Shown: piece by piece, positions 1-10,128 of the stretch
Numbering within the stretch: the stretch's first letter is position 1
Layout of the letters: the number at the start of each line of letters is the position of its first letter
NCBI GenBank assembly: GCA_028344575.1
Contig: JAOMBO010000002.1
Coordinates: forward strand, 62,001 to 126,000
Direction of reading: 5' to 3'
Length of the DNA stretch: 64,000 bases
Source: Candidatus Nitrosopelagicus sp.
GTDB lineage: Archaea; Thermoproteota; Nitrososphaeria; Nitrososphaerales; Nitrosopumilaceae
Position numbers and translations under genes: made by a program
The notes under the pieces: model-generated
The model's input: the letters and a program-made list of their open reading frames with translations, nothing else
Told to the model about the DNA's origin: nothing
The model's database searches: none

Positions 1-1
1 A

Positions 2-535
2 TGCCTCAGAAGAGCATTTTATGATAGAACAGATGAAATTGAAAAAGATAGAACCAGTTTTTCAGATCTAATAGGAGGTATGTTTAGACAGTTAGATTAT
101 GGTGCAAAACCTCAAGATTTTTCCCTAGAAGATATCAATCTACAAGCTCAAGCAGACCTGATTGTAGATGATTTAGTAATGGTTTTCAGATCAACTGGAG
201 ATTTTCCAGAGAGCCCAAATGCAAAAGATTTGTTGTACATTAACGCATGTATGTACGCATACGAAAAGGTTGATGGAGTTATAATTTACATAAACGGAAA
301 AGGTGATGAGATATCATTTTCAGTTACAAAACATAAGAAAATGTTCGAAGAAACTATCAGAAGAGTTCGCGTACTAAACGATTTACTAAAAGAGAAAAAG
401 ACCCCAATTTTAGAGACATCTGTAGAATGTACAGATTGTCAATATTTTGAAAGATGTTATACAAATAGGAAGGCTGGGAAGACCATCAACTTCTTTGGTG
501 CAGGAAAAGACTTCCTCGACAGCATGAAATCTTAG
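2..535 (+). CDS. Cas4/RecB-like PD-(D/E)XK nuclease, 5'-truncated by window edge
   Basis: Frame is open to the left edge (CLRRAFYDRTDEIEKDRTSFSDLIGGMFRQ...), typical N-terminal Cys block; C-terminal CTDCQYFERCY Fe-S-type cysteines. No cas genes or CRISPR seen in the window. Confidence 0.7.
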   Translation, partial: CLRRAFYDRTDEIEKDRTSFSDLIGGMFRQLDYGAKPQDFSLEDINLQAQADLIVDDLVMVFRSTGDFPESPNAKDLLYINACMYAYEKVDGVIIYINGKGDEISFSVTKHKKMFEETIRRVRVLNDLLKEKKTPILETSVECTDCQYFERCYTNRKAGKTINFFGAGKDFLDSMKS

Positions 536-579
536 ATAAAAATAAGAAAAAGAAAAGAAAATTCTTTTGTGGTTTTAGT

Positions 580-693
580 TTATTCGCCTGGTTCTTCTGG
601 GTGGCCTTTGCCTCTAAGTGCAAATGTAACTACTGCTAATGCGATTGCTACGCCAATTGCTGAACCGAATGCGGCCATATCTGCTTCTGCCAT
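580..693 (-). CDS. 37-aa single-TM small protein MAEADMAAFGSAIGVAIALAVVTFALRGKGHPEEPGE
   Basis: Read by hand in a gap of the ORF track; clean ATG..TAA, hydrophobic helix, charged tail. Confidence 0.5.
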   Translation of the reverse strand: MAEADMAAFGSAIGVAIALAVVTFALRGKGHPEEPGE

Positions 694-757
694 GGTGAAA
701 TCTTTTAGAAATAGAATATAACGTGTTGTATCATAATTTTGAAAAATTGTGATACTA

Positions 758-1309
758 TTACTTAGTGAATTCGAAGAATACTTCGTTTTCTCCGCCTGCA
801 GTCATAGAACTGAGGTTGTAGTATGCCTCACCAGTAACTCTCCACTTAGGATCGCCATTTTCTAATGCACTCCACAATTCAGGAATATTGCCATTATTCT
901 TGATAGTAAACTCATCTGAGATAATACTTGGTCTATCACTTAGAATTGTGAAGTAATTTGATGCAGATACTATTCCACCAGGAGCGGCTCTATCGCCAAT
1001 TGATTTTACACCAATCTTCATATCATCTTCATAGACAGTATAACGAATCATTTCCAAGATTACACCTTTGTAATTTGGGTTTGTGACCTTGAATGAGATT
1101 TCAACAAATGCGGTTCTTTCATCAACGTCTAGAATCTCTACATCTTCAAGCTCAATGATTAATGGAATTAATGTAGGCATTCCACCAGAAGTACCGATAC
1201 GAACCTCGCTTGAGGTATCATCGATAATTGAGGTACCTGAATATGCAATTATCAGAATTACTACCGCAAATGCGCCAATAACTCCAAGAACAGGTATTTT
1301 TGGATTCAA
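758..1309 (-). CDS. Membrane-anchored LEA14/WHy-like conserved protein
   Basis: N-terminal TM then beta-rich IELEDVEILDVDERTAFVEISFKVTNPN; resembles 53811..54305. Confidence 0.6.
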   Translation of the reverse strand: MNPKIPVLGVIGAFAVVILIIAYSGTSIIDDTSSEVRIGTSGGMPTLIPLIIELEDVEILDVDERTAFVEISFKVTNPNYKGVILEMIRYTVYEDDMKIGVKSIGDRAAPGGIVSASNYFTILSDRPSIISDEFTIKNNGNIPELWSALENGDPKWRVTGEAYYNLSSMTAGGENEVFFEFTK

Positions 1310-1375
1310 TAAAAATTTCTTGTTTTTTGTTCATAAAAAGGAACCTAAAATATAGCACTAGTACTGAAGGAGATT

Positions 1376-1729
1376 ATGCAGTATTTTCAGGCGGTTCAGG
1401 AAGGCAAAAAACGAGCAAATGAAGCTCAAATGAAATTATTTGATGTTGCAGGATTTGCCATGTTAACTCTGACTACAAAAAAGAAGGATGGAAAATTTAT
1501 TCCCATAGGAGTGGAGAACTACTGTGCTGCAATACATCGACCTGAGGGGTATTTGGTAATCTTAGTTGATGCAGAAGGCTATACCAAAGCACAGACAAAG
1601 GATTTAGAAAAAGAAGAGGCTGCAAAGATTTATTCCAAAGTTGAAGAATCAGGAATTGAGCAATTTCCCGGAAATCAAATTACAATTTGGACAGAGACAT
1701 TTGATACGATTCAATCAGAATTCAAATAA
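1376..1729 (+). CDS. Conserved hypothetical protein
   Basis: 117-aa ORF in an otherwise gene-free strand interval. Confidence 0.6.
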   Translation: MQYFQAVQEGKKRANEAQMKLFDVAGFAMLTLTTKKKDGKFIPIGVENYCAAIHRPEGYLVILVDAEGYTKAQTKDLEKEEAAKIYSKVEESGIEQFPGNQITIWTETFDTIQSEFK

Positions 1730-1736
1730 TATAATT

Positions 1737-2228
1737 TTAGATTGTAACTGCTTTAAACTCATTTAGATTTTTGATATCAATAAAATCAATATCACATTTT
1801 GCTTGTTCCTTGTATGCAGCATCTAATTTTATCAATTGAGATAATACCTCTAATCCCTCTGTGAGTTTCCCGGATTTGATTAAAGATGATGCCATATTGT
1901 ACATTCCAGTCTTACTGTCTGGTTTTACCTTCAAAACTAAATCAAAACATTCTATGGCCGGATTATACTGTTCAATTTTGTGATAGCATAATCCCTTATT
2001 CAGTAATGCCAAGATGTTTTCTTTTTCTTGTACCAAAACACCATCATAACAAATTATTGCATCTTCAAATTTTCCAAATTTTCCAAATATGTTACCTTTT
2101 TTGAGTAACGCCTCTAAATTGGTTGGATCTTGGTCAAGAACTTTTTGATAAAATACTAATGCATCTTTTGGATTACCGAGATTTAGTGATGTTTGTCCAC
2201 TTTTTAGTAATGATTCTATTTCAGACAT
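1737..2228 (-). CDS. TPR repeat protein
   Basis: A-x-x-C-x-D/x-x-L-x-x-x-P TPR periodicity. Confidence 0.85.
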   Translation of the reverse strand: MSEIESLLKSGQTSLNLGNPKDALVFYQKVLDQDPTNLEALLKKGNIFGKFGKFEDAIICYDGVLVQEKENILALLNKGLCYHKIEQYNPAIECFDLVLKVKPDSKTGMYNMASSLIKSGKLTEGLEVLSQLIKLDAAYKEQAKCDIDFIDIKNLNEFKAVTI

Positions 2229-2239
2229 GAATTATGTGA

Positions 2240-2923
2240 TTATTTTTTTCCTAAAAGAATTTCAGTACCTGCTGCACCACCCTTGATTGCCTTTTCAAGA
2301 GTTTTGATATCAGATTTTATTACTCTAGTTTTAATTTTTGAGCGTTCTATAATTTTGAGTGCAACAATATCCATTAGATCATATCCGCCGGCTACAGAAT
2401 CCTCATGAATTAGAAGTTTTTTCAGGTTTTTCATTTCAATTGTTTTGAAGAGTTTTGCTTTTTTATTTTTGTTAGGATCAGAGTCATAAATTCCAGAAAC
2501 ATCAGTTGCGTTAAGAAACTGTTCAGCATCTACCTTTTCAGCAATTAATGCAGCGGTTCCATTTGTTGATTGTCCTGGATGTAGTCCGCCAGCAATTACA
2601 ATTAATCCACTATCTACTGCATGCTTTGCTTCTCGCAAAGTGGTTGGTGGATGTGGGTATGCCTTGTCTTTTAGTGCATAAATGAGTAATTTTGCATTTA
2701 ATCTTGATATCTCAATTCCTAATTCATCTAGGGTGGATTCATCAGCGCCTGAAGAGCGAGCATGTGTAATGTAGTGTCTTGCAATCTTTCCACCACCAGC
2801 AACTATGATTGGTTGGTATGTTTTGCTAATTTTTACCAAAAATCTAGCATAATCCTTGAGGAGTTTGACGTTCTCCATTGCAAAGACCTTGCCTGAAAAT
2901 TTGATTACAATTTTTTTCTTCAT
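2240..2923 (-). CDS. pyrH: UMP kinase (archaeal)
   Basis: [47 protein letters not shown] motifs. Confidence 0.9.
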   Translation of the reverse strand: MKKKIVIKFSGKVFAMENVKLLKDYARFLVKISKTYQPIIVAGGGKIARHYITHARSSGADESTLDELGIEISRLNAKLLIYALKDKAYPHPPTTLREAKHAVDSGLIVIAGGLHPGQSTNGTAALIAEKVDAEQFLNATDVSGIYDSDPNKNKKAKLFKTIEMKNLKKLLIHEDSVAGGYDLMDIVALKIIERSKIKTRVIKSDIKTLEKAIKGGAAGTEILLGKK

Positions 2924-2925
2924 TA

Positions 2926-4164
2926 TTACAGTTCACCAAGAATTGATTTTGCAGCAATTTCAACTTTGTTTCTGTTCTTTTGTTGAGTATATGCTCTAAG
3001 AATATTCATTTTTCCAGACATTGTAGATACGAGAGGTATTTCTGATATTGGGATTATTTGAGGAGTGATTTTGTTTCCCTCTTTTTTGATTAAGATTATA
3101 GAGTTTGATTCTTTTTTAGATGGAGCAAGAGGCATGGAATGAGTAGTAGTGGTATCTATGAAAACTTGATTTTCTGCTAGTTTTGCTTTTTTAGCAATAT
3201 CTTCTCTAAATTGTTTTAGCGTATTTTTTCCAAATGACTTTTTGCCAGAAATTGTTTTCTCAAATACGCATTTGAAGAGTTTTCTATCCTGATAGTCAAC
3301 TGCAATTTTTTTGGCTGCCTTTAACTCTGAATTTGTTTCTGGAAGAGATGTTAATTGTTCTAAAATGGTATCATCTGTTTGTTTTACATATTCTTGAGCA
3401 TTCATTTTACTTAATCCCAAATGATCATCAGCCAAAGTCATTGCCTCTAACAGCATTACTTCTCCTGCACGGACAGTTTTGTGAAAGTATACAGCCTTGA
3501 ACATCTGAAAACGAGAGATCATCATAGTTTCAAAATTTACTAGAGCCGAACTTTGTAGCGCAAGTTTATTTTTGTAAATCTCAAAGGAGTTTGTTATACG
3601 ATTATGATCAATTTTTGCATGCTCAGCGCCTGTGAAATAGCCGTCTCTTAGAAGATAATCCATCATATCAGCAGAAAGTGCACCAGAGATAATTTCATTT
3701 TCAAACTGTTTACTTCCTTCTCCAACTGCAAGACGATTAATTTTTTTCTTATCAGTTGTTTTAGAAATTATATCACCAATTTCTGATTTTAAGATTATTT
3801 CTTTTCCAATCTGTTCATGTGTTATCCGTTTTTTTTTCTGTAACACCTCTTCAAATAGATGTGAAAATGGACCATGACCAATGTCATGTAGTAATGCTGC
3901 TAATCTAATATCATCAATGTCAGTTACTGGCATTTGTTTTTTTGATGCTAGTGAGTTTGCAGCCATTCCGGCAATGTGCATCACACCAAGTGAGTGTTCA
4001 AATCTTGTATGTTGTGCGCCAGGATATGTCAAATGTGCACCAGATAATTGTTTGATTCTTCTCAATCTTTGAAAGACGGATGTATCAACTATTTTTTGTT
4101 CAGTACTGTTCAGTCGAATGAAATCATGAATTGGATCTGTAATTTCTAAAAATTGGTTTTTCAT
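2926..4164 (-). CDS. HD-domain phosphohydrolase (dGTPase-like)
   Basis: [15 protein letters not shown] ... [18 protein letters not shown]. Confidence 0.9.
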   Translation of the reverse strand: MKNQFLEITDPIHDFIRLNSTEQKIVDTSVFQRLRRIKQLSGAHLTYPGAQHTRFEHSLGVMHIAGMAANSLASKKQMPVTDIDDIRLAALLHDIGHGPFSHLFEEVLQKKKRITHEQIGKEIILKSEIGDIISKTTDKKKINRLAVGEGSKQFENEIISGALSADMMDYLLRDGYFTGAEHAKIDHNRITNSFEIYKNKLALQSSALVNFETMMISRFQMFKAVYFHKTVRAGEVMLLEAMTLADDHLGLSKMNAQEYVKQTDDTILEQLTSLPETNSELKAAKKIAVDYQDRKLFKCVFEKTISGKKSFGKNTLKQFREDIAKKAKLAENQVFIDTTTTHSMPLAPSKKESNSIILIKKEGNKITPQIIPISEIPLVSTMSGKMNILRAYTQQKNRNKVEIAAKSILGEL

Positions 4165-4742
4165 AGCCCCATCTTTTTTGCTACGACCTTCATTACGTCA
4201 TTATGAACATCATTTTTTGACTGAGATGCATTTACCACCTTCCATCTTTTCTTTTTTGCTAATTTACGATATCCTTGAGAGATTTTGTTTGAAAATTTCT
4301 TATTTTTTTCAAATTTATCACGATTTTGTTTTTTTCTTGCAAATGACTCTTTTTGAGGCACATCTAGAACAATGACTAGGTCAGATTTTGGTAATCCCTC
4401 ATCTAATTTCTCTAGCCAATCTAGTTTGAGGCCGTTTGTTATTCCATATACCAGATTAGATTCCCTGTATCGATTCATTATAACAACAGAATTTTTCTCA
4501 TTAGCTTTTATGACATCACCTGCTCGTTCCCATCTGTTTGCTGCAAGTAAACAGTGGATTACCTGTGCGGGATATTTTCGCTTTCCATGAAGATATCTAT
4601 CAATTTCTTTTCCAATAGGAGTTGTATAATCAGGAAATGAGAATAGCTTTACCTTTAGTTTTGCAGAACGAAGTTTTCTTTGTAACATAGCAGACTGGGT
4701 CTTTTTTCCAGCTTGGTCACCACCTTCAAATGTAATTATCAA
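4161..4742 (-). CDS. tmk: Thymidylate kinase
   Basis: P-loop-like FEGGDQAGKKTQ; SFPDYTTPIGKEIDRYL; NRYRESNLVYG. Confidence 0.88.
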   Translation of the reverse strand: MIITFEGGDQAGKKTQSAMLQRKLRSAKLKVKLFSFPDYTTPIGKEIDRYLHGKRKYPAQVIHCLLAANRWERAGDVIKANEKNSVVIMNRYRESNLVYGITNGLKLDWLEKLDEGLPKSDLVIVLDVPQKESFARKKQNRDKFEKNKKFSNKISQGYRKLAKKKRWKVVNASQSKNDVHNDVMKVVAKKMGL

Positions 4743-4784
4743 TGTATAGACGAATCTTTCTTTGAATTAAAATCTTGGGCAGGA

Positions 4785-4913
4785 TTATGAAAAGTTTTTT
4801 CTACCTACCTTTAGTTTATCGAGGCGTGTGGTTTCTTCATCATTTACCTTTTCTTCAACCTCTGTTTTGATTTTACTTGATTTTCTCGACTTTGATGATG
4901 CCATTTTGCTCAT
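4785..4913 (-). CDS. 42-aa basic small ORF
   Basis: MSKMASSKSRKSSKIKTEVEEKVNDEETTRLDKLKVGRKNFS in the gap between tmk and the UbiB-like gene. Confidence 0.35.
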   Translation of the reverse strand: MSKMASSKSRKSSKIKTEVEEKVNDEETTRLDKLKVGRKNFS

Positions 4914-4975
4914 ACACCACTAAGCCTTTATTCATTTTAAAGAAAGCGATCGTTCTTTGGAATGAGAATCTAGAA

Positions 4976-6526
4976 CTATCTCTTCTTGAATAGAGCAGAA
5001 ATTCCAATTATTACGCCTGATGCGATCATTCCTAGTACTCCAACGGTTTCATTTGACTGGAACATAAATGCAGAACCAAGAAAAACGGCTGCAGCAAAAA
5101 TACTTCCGGCTAACATTGTATTGTTCTTTTTACCAGACTGTTGTTGCATCAGTTTTGTATCATCCATGAATTTTTTAATTTCAGGTGCTATCGTTAATGT
5201 ATCTTCAATTGTTTTTGCAAAACGTGAAAATGATCTTTTAATCTCTTCAACGTATGCATCTTTGATTAGTGATTCTTCTTCTAAGATTTGTCCTAGTACC
5301 TTGATGAACTTGAAATCAACTTTGTGTGTATGGTAGATGCCTTCTATTATTGTGGACATTCTCAAGTATAACGCTAAATGTTTTGGTAATTTGAATGGAA
5401 ATTTGGACATTGTCTTATTTGCCATATTCATTAACTGTTCAACCTCCATCTCATCAGGTTTCTTACCATACATGGATTTGATTGATAGCTCGATTCCTTT
5501 TTCAATCACTTGACGGTTAAAATCAGGTGCTAGCATTCCTAGCTCGTCCATTGCTGTGACCGTACGTGGTGGATTTTTTTCTATTAATCCAAGGTATAGC
5601 CTGACTAGCTTTACTCTAGTTTCATCATTAATACGACCAATCATACCAAAGTCATACAAAATTAGAGTACCATCATCTTTTACAGAGATATTTCCGGGAT
5701 GTGGGTCTGCATGAAATATGGAATGCTTGAGAAGCATCGTAAAGAAGACCTTGTGAACATCAATTACCAGTTGTTGTCTGTCTATGCCCTTTTCATCTAA
5801 TGATTGAATATCTGTAACCTTGATTCCTGGGATATACTCCATTGTGAGAATGTTTTTGGTAGAATAATCATCATGTACGTTTGGAATGACGACATTGTCG
5901 TATGGTTCCATGTTTTTCTTTATTGTCTTTAGATTGTCAGACTCTTTTGTATAGTCTAACTCTTCATGCATCGACTCTACGAACTGTTTCATTATAGGAA
6001 TTATAGAGAATCTCAAGTTTGGGTCTACAAACTTCATTGCAAATGGAATGATCTTCATTAGTACCTTGAGATCTTTTTCTACAACCTTTTCAATTCCTGG
6101 TCGTTTTACTTTAACAATTACCTGCTGACCATTCCTAGTTCCTCTGTAAACCTGACCTAAAGAGGCACCAGATAGCGCGGTAGTTTCTAATGAATCGAAT
6201 TTTTCATCAATCTTTCCAATGTCTCGTTCTATAACCGGTCTGACCTTCTCAAAGGATTCTGCTGGAACATCATCTTGCAGTTTTGATAGCTCTTTGAGAT
6301 ATGGTTCTGGTAAAATGTCAGCTCTTGAAGATAGCCATTGTCCAAATTTTATGTAGACAGGACCTAAAGAGATGCATGTGTTTAGGATTCGTCTTGCATG
6401 ACGCTTGAATCGTTCTTCATCTACATCTTTTTTGTCATCAGATATCCATAAGACGCGATCTTTTCTTAACGCTAAGATTGATGGCAATAATTTGATGAAA
6501 ACGTAGATTGTCCTTCCTAAAACCAT
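4976..6526 (-). CDS. ABC1/UbiB-family atypical kinase with C-terminal TM helices
   Basis: GASLGQVYRG, VKVKRPGIEK, FHADPHPGN, LILYDFGMIG. Confidence 0.92.
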   Translation of the reverse strand: MVLGRTIYVFIKLLPSILALRKDRVLWISDDKKDVDEERFKRHARRILNTCISLGPVYIKFGQWLSSRADILPEPYLKELSKLQDDVPAESFEKVRPVIERDIGKIDEKFDSLETTALSGASLGQVYRGTRNGQQVIVKVKRPGIEKVVEKDLKVLMKIIPFAMKFVDPNLRFSIIPIMKQFVESMHEELDYTKESDNLKTIKKNMEPYDNVVIPNVHDDYSTKNILTMEYIPGIKVTDIQSLDEKGIDRQQLVIDVHKVFFTMLLKHSIFHADPHPGNISVKDDGTLILYDFGMIGRINDETRVKLVRLYLGLIEKNPPRTVTAMDELGMLAPDFNRQVIEKGIELSIKSMYGKKPDEMEVEQLMNMANKTMSKFPFKLPKHLALYLRMSTIIEGIYHTHKVDFKFIKVLGQILEEESLIKDAYVEEIKRSFSRFAKTIEDTLTIAPEIKKFMDDTKLMQQQSGKKNNTMLAGSIFAAAVFLGSAFMFQSNETVGVLGMIASGVIIGISALFKKR

Positions 6527-6532
6527 TGTAAG

Positions 6533-6667
6533 TTACTCCCTTAGTTCCTGTTGTTTTTTGATCGCTGTTTGTAGTTCTAGATTTAATTTTTTAAGTTGAA
6601 TTTTGTTTTCTCTTATCTCAGATGCGATAAAATCAATTGTTTTTTGAATTGTCTCTTTTTCGTCCAT
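6533..6667 (-). CDS. 44-aa coiled-coil small protein
   Basis: MDEKETIQKTIDFIASEIRENKIQLKKLNLELQTAIKKQQELRE; fits the gap just before the UbiB-like gene. Confidence 0.45.
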   Translation of the reverse strand: MDEKETIQKTIDFIASEIRENKIQLKKLNLELQTAIKKQQELRE

Positions 6668-6671
6668 TGTA

Positions 6672-7067
6672 TCAATCCATTTTTTCCTTTATTTTTTTAG
6701 ATATTTTGTATGATGCATACCCTGCAGCTAACGATGCTGCCAATCCACCAATTACCGCTTGCTGTTTTCTATATGGACTGTTTTTTTTAATTTTGTAAAT
6801 GTAAGATCCAATTGCTGCACCGCCAATTGCAGCACCTGCTAAACCGATTAACACTTCTTGTGCATCATGAATGAGATGTCCCATTGGGTCTTCTCTTGGG
6901 TCTACCTTATCGGTATGAACTGTAAATTTGTCTTTGTACTCTCTGATGTGTAAATTTCCTTTTCTGTATTGTTTTAAAGCGCCTTTCTTATCACCAAGTT
7001 TTGTCTCTTCAGCACCCATCAGTACGACTCGTTTCAAATCTAAAGGGATGTCAATTTCTTGTGTCAT
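6672..7067 (-). CDS. Conserved protein with Gly-rich TM segments
   Basis: VLIGLAGAAIGGAAIGSYIY / AVIGGLAASLAAGYASY. Confidence 0.7.
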   Translation of the reverse strand: MTQEIDIPLDLKRVVLMGAEETKLGDKKGALKQYRKGNLHIREYKDKFTVHTDKVDPREDPMGHLIHDAQEVLIGLAGAAIGGAAIGSYIYKIKKNSPYRKQQAVIGGLAASLAAGYASYKISKKIKEKMD

Positions 7068-7164
7068 AGTGATCGATCCTAGACTGCCATTACTATAAGA
7101 ATTGTATCTGAGTAACTAGGCACAACTAGGCAGTTTTTGTCTCAAACCTTCAATCTAACATAAA

Positions 7165-7210
7165 AGAACTATTATTTTTTGAGAAAAAGAAGAGACGAAA
7201 AAATAGTTCT
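7165..7210. promoter_or_regulatory. Inverted repeat AGAACTATT-N28-AATAGTTCT upstream of HTH gene
   Basis: Arms 7165-7173 and 7202-7210 are exact reverse complements; ATG follows at 7239. Confidence 0.45.
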
Positions 7211-7238
7211 CTTATACTTTTTTGTTCTACTGTATATC

Positions 7239-7649
7239 ATGAGTGAAGAGAAGAGAGGCGGACCATACACAAAACCGCAACAAGAAAAGCGTCGTAGACA
7301 AGTGCATGAGATGTACTTTGAGAAGGGACGTTCTGCTGTGAGTATTGCAAGAGAGTTGGGCGTGAATAGAAATACTGTAAATGAAGATGTTAGATTTTGG
7401 TGTGCAGAGATTGCATCTGAATACAAAAAAGAAAGACTTTCAGAGATGGCTTCTGGGCAATTTGAAAGATTTGAGTTACAAAGAGAGAGGTTGATGTGTT
7501 TGCTAGAGTCTGCTGGAAATGATGAGAAGCTTCGCATAGAGAAGCTTATGTTTGATATGGACTACAAGATGTTTTCATTGGTTACAAAGTATACAGGTGG
7601 ATTTAGAAACTTTGAGAAGCTGATGTTTGATGATAGAATTCAGTTTTAG
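7239..7649 (+). CDS. Helix-turn-helix protein
   Basis: Likely start MSEEKRGG at 7239; SAVSIARELGVNRNTVNEDVRFW HTH. Confidence 0.75.
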   Translation: MSEEKRGGPYTKPQQEKRRRQVHEMYFEKGRSAVSIARELGVNRNTVNEDVRFWCAEIASEYKKERLSEMASGQFERFELQRERLMCLLESAGNDEKLRIEKLMFDMDYKMFSLVTKYTGGFRNFEKLMFDDRIQF

Positions 7650-7717
7650 AATATTCGAAGTAGAGGGTTGAATGTAAAAATCACTATAAGCTAGTAGCGC
7701 CTCAATATACTGATATT

Positions 7718-9043
7718 TTGAATAGAAAAGAAATACCTGGAGATGATCCAGAAGATGATCCAGAAAAAGAAAATTTTGAATGGTATTTTTCTGAAAAATT
7801 TCCTACAAACAAATGGGATAAACTAGAAAAACTGTATGACGAGTATAATGAACTTATTGAACAAAATAAATCTAATGAAGAGATTTTAGAAAAATTAACA
7901 GAGATTATAAAAATTAGTCCAAACGAAACAGGTACTTGGCGTAGGATGGGGAGTTATTTATGGAGATTAGGTAGAAGTGAAGAGGCGTTGGAAGCTTTTG
8001 ATAGAGCAATTCAGCTAAAGGGAGGAAATGTGCTTGCATGGCATTACAAAGGACTAGTATTGTTATATGATTTTGAGAAATTTGGAGAATCACTAGAGTG
8101 TTTTGAAAAGGTGATGAAATATGATGAAAAACATGTTGATGCACGATATTATACTGCAGTTGCATTGGCTGGATTGAAAAGAAAAGATGAAGCGATTGAA
8201 TGTTGTGATGAAATGATGGAACTTGCAGGAAATACTTCAGAAGCATGGGCTCGTAAAGCAGACTTGTTACAAAATATGAATAGAAAGAAAAAGGCAATCG
8301 AATGTTATGATGAGGCAATCAAACTTGATAGAGAAAATATCAATTTATGGAGATTAAAATATGAAATATTATCTGAACTAAAAAACTTTCAAAAAACAAT
8401 AGAGTGTATAGATGAAATTTTAGCGCTTGATCCAGATGATGCAGATATCCAGTATAGCAAAGGCTGTTTGTTAATTCAATTACAAAGAGATGAAGAGGCA
8501 GTTGAGTGCTTGATGAAATGTAAAGATGGTTTATCCAGATTTGCCAATGGTATGACAGCGGGAGCAGATTACGCGCGTCGTCAAAGAAATTTTGGTGCAG
8601 CAATAAAAATTTGTGATAGAGCATTAAAGTTTGATAAAGAAAATGCAGTTGCATTACTCATCAAAACAATGTCACTAGTAGACGAATGGAGTGAAATTGC
8701 AACAGCGGCAATAGAAGCAGGATTAAAACATGATTTTGTGCGTAAACATGAAGCAATAAAGTACTGTCAGAAAATAATCAAATCAGATCTAAAAAGTACT
8801 AATGCTTTTCATCATATTAGTACCAGATTATTCATATCAGAACAATATGAGATAGCAATTGAATTTTGTGATAAAATTTTGCAAATTCAATCTTATGAAA
8901 ATGACGTTAGAGCATTAGGAGTAAAGGCGTTTTGTCTTAAAGAGTTGAACAAAAAAGAACAATCAGATGCTATGATGAAATTAATTCCTGGCAATACACC
9001 TCTAGATTTGATTTGGGAGAGAGCGGAATTTGCCAGATATTGA
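7718..9043 (+). CDS. Large TPR repeat protein
   Basis: Multiple TPR units (GRSEEALEAFDRAIQLKGGN, KKKAIECYDEAIKLDRENI, ...). TTG start. Confidence 0.85.
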   Translation: MNRKEIPGDDPEDDPEKENFEWYFSEKFPTNKWDKLEKLYDEYNELIEQNKSNEEILEKLTEIIKISPNETGTWRRMGSYLWRLGRSEEALEAFDRAIQLKGGNVLAWHYKGLVLLYDFEKFGESLECFEKVMKYDEKHVDARYYTAVALAGLKRKDEAIECCDEMMELAGNTSEAWARKADLLQNMNRKKKAIECYDEAIKLDRENINLWRLKYEILSELKNFQKTIECIDEILALDPDDADIQYSKGCLLIQLQRDEEAVECLMKCKDGLSRFANGMTAGADYARRQRNFGAAIKICDRALKFDKENAVALLIKTMSLVDEWSEIATAAIEAGLKHDFVRKHEAIKYCQKIIKSDLKSTNAFHHISTRLFISEQYEIAIEFCDKILQIQSYENDVRALGVKAFCLKELNKKEQSDAMMKLIPGNTPLDLIWERAEFARY

Positions 9044-9062
9044 GCATAGCATGTCAAAATTT

Positions 9063-9311
9063 CTATTTTTTTCTAATACAGTCTAACAGAAACTCACCAA
9101 ATTTTTGAAAACCATTTTTGTAAAGCCATCTACTGTCTATGTCTTCGATATGACCTTTTTTCTGATATTCTTTCATTAAATGAAATACTTGTTGTCCTTT
9201 CATTGTTAACACCCATTTTCCTGGGGTAGATTTTATGTAACCAAGATGAAATAATGACGCTTCTAATAGCTTGGCTTCTGTTTCAGTGATGTCTGGTCTA
9301 GGTTTTATCAT
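9063..9311 (-). CDS. 82-aa protein, possible winged helix; distal gene of island operon
   Basis: ORF start overlaps stop of 9298..9438. Confidence 0.55.
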   Translation of the reverse strand: MIKPRPDITETEAKLLEASLFHLGYIKSTPGKWVLTMKGQQVFHLMKEYQKKGHIEDIDSRWLYKNGFQKFGEFLLDCIRKK

Positions 9312-9438
9312 TTTTAATCACCTCATTTTTACAATTAGGACACAAGACTGGTCCAAGACTATTACTTTCGATAGTTCCATGACATTTTGCACATGATAAT
9401 TCACCTTTTGAAATTTGTTCAGTTTTATGCATATGCAT
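9298..9438 (-). CDS. 46-aa zinc-ribbon protein
   Basis: Read by hand: MHMHKTEQISKGELSCAKCHGTIESNSLGPVLCPNCKNEVIKNDKT; CxxC...CxxC; overlaps both neighbours. Confidence 0.6.
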   Translation of the reverse strand: MHMHKTEQISKGELSCAKCHGTIESNSLGPVLCPNCKNEVIKNDKT

Positions 9439-9847
9439 GTCCTCCTAGTCTTCTACATTTGTCAAGATATTCTATCAAAGATTCATCTAATTCTTCAGTA
9501 TCAATGGTTAGATCTCCACCAAATGCATATGGTCTGATTTGGCCACGATTGTTTTTTTCAATTAATTGTAATCTACCAAATTTTCCTTTAGTTAATTGTA
9601 ATTTTCCATCATATTCATTCATGTAACCATTTTCAATCAAAATTTTATCATGATTCTCTATTGTTTTAGCATCATTTTCCCATAATGTAATTATGATTTC
9701 ATCAGAATCATCAACTAGAATTGCATGTGAAACATCAACAGTTTTGCCAAATTTTGTTTGAACAGTTCTAATGTTTCCTTTACGTTCAATTGTTCCAAGA
9801 ACACTAATTCCTTGTCTCATGTTTTTTGCTTCAGCAATACTTGACAT
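9425..9847 (-). CDS. OB-fold ssDNA-binding protein (RPA/SSB-like)
   Basis: Start MSSIAEAKNMRQGISVLGTIERKGNIRTVQTKFGKTVDVSHAILVDDSDEIIITLWE is RPA-like OB fold. Confidence 0.75.
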   Translation of the reverse strand: MSSIAEAKNMRQGISVLGTIERKGNIRTVQTKFGKTVDVSHAILVDDSDEIIITLWENDAKTIENHDKILIENGYMNEYDGKLQLTKGKFGRLQLIEKNNRGQIRPYAFGGDLTIDTEELDESLIEYLDKCRRLGGHAYA

Positions 9848-9848
9848 T

Positions 9849-10127
9849 TTACAACTCCAACCCAAAGGTTTCAGCAAAATCACTAAACCTTCTATATTCT
9901 TCTAGTAATAATCGGCCTTTTTCAGTAATGACAAAGATGTTTTTCTTATCATATTCAATTATGTTGATTAATCCTGAACCTGAAAGATTTTGGACCAGTT
10001 TTTGTAATCTTGTATGAGATAGATTTGATTTTCTAATTAGTTGTGTAATTGATAATCCATCCATGCCAGCATAACTCATGTTATCAAGAACATCAGTCAT
10101 GATTTGAAGGGAATTTCTGTATGTCAT
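9849..10127 (-). CDS. Winged-helix DNA-binding protein
   Basis: ISITQLIRKSNLSHTRLQKLVQNLSGSGLINIIEYDKKNIFVITEKGRLLLEEYRR-type wHTH. Confidence 0.8.
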   Translation of the reverse strand: MTYRNSLQIMTDVLDNMSYAGMDGLSITQLIRKSNLSHTRLQKLVQNLSGSGLINIIEYDKKNIFVITEKGRLLLEEYRRFSDFAETFGLEL

Positions 10128-10128
10128 T

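Noticed and set aside
1083-1355. Plus-strand 90-aa ORF
   Set aside because: Antisense Thr/Ser/Ile-rich shadow of 758..1309.
7172-7537. Minus-strand 121-aa ORF
   Set aside because: Antisense to the HTH gene, low-complexity Ser/Leu-rich translation.
7914-8654. Minus-strand ORFs inside the TPR gene
   Set aside because: Antisense His/Leu-rich shadows of a clear TPR protein.
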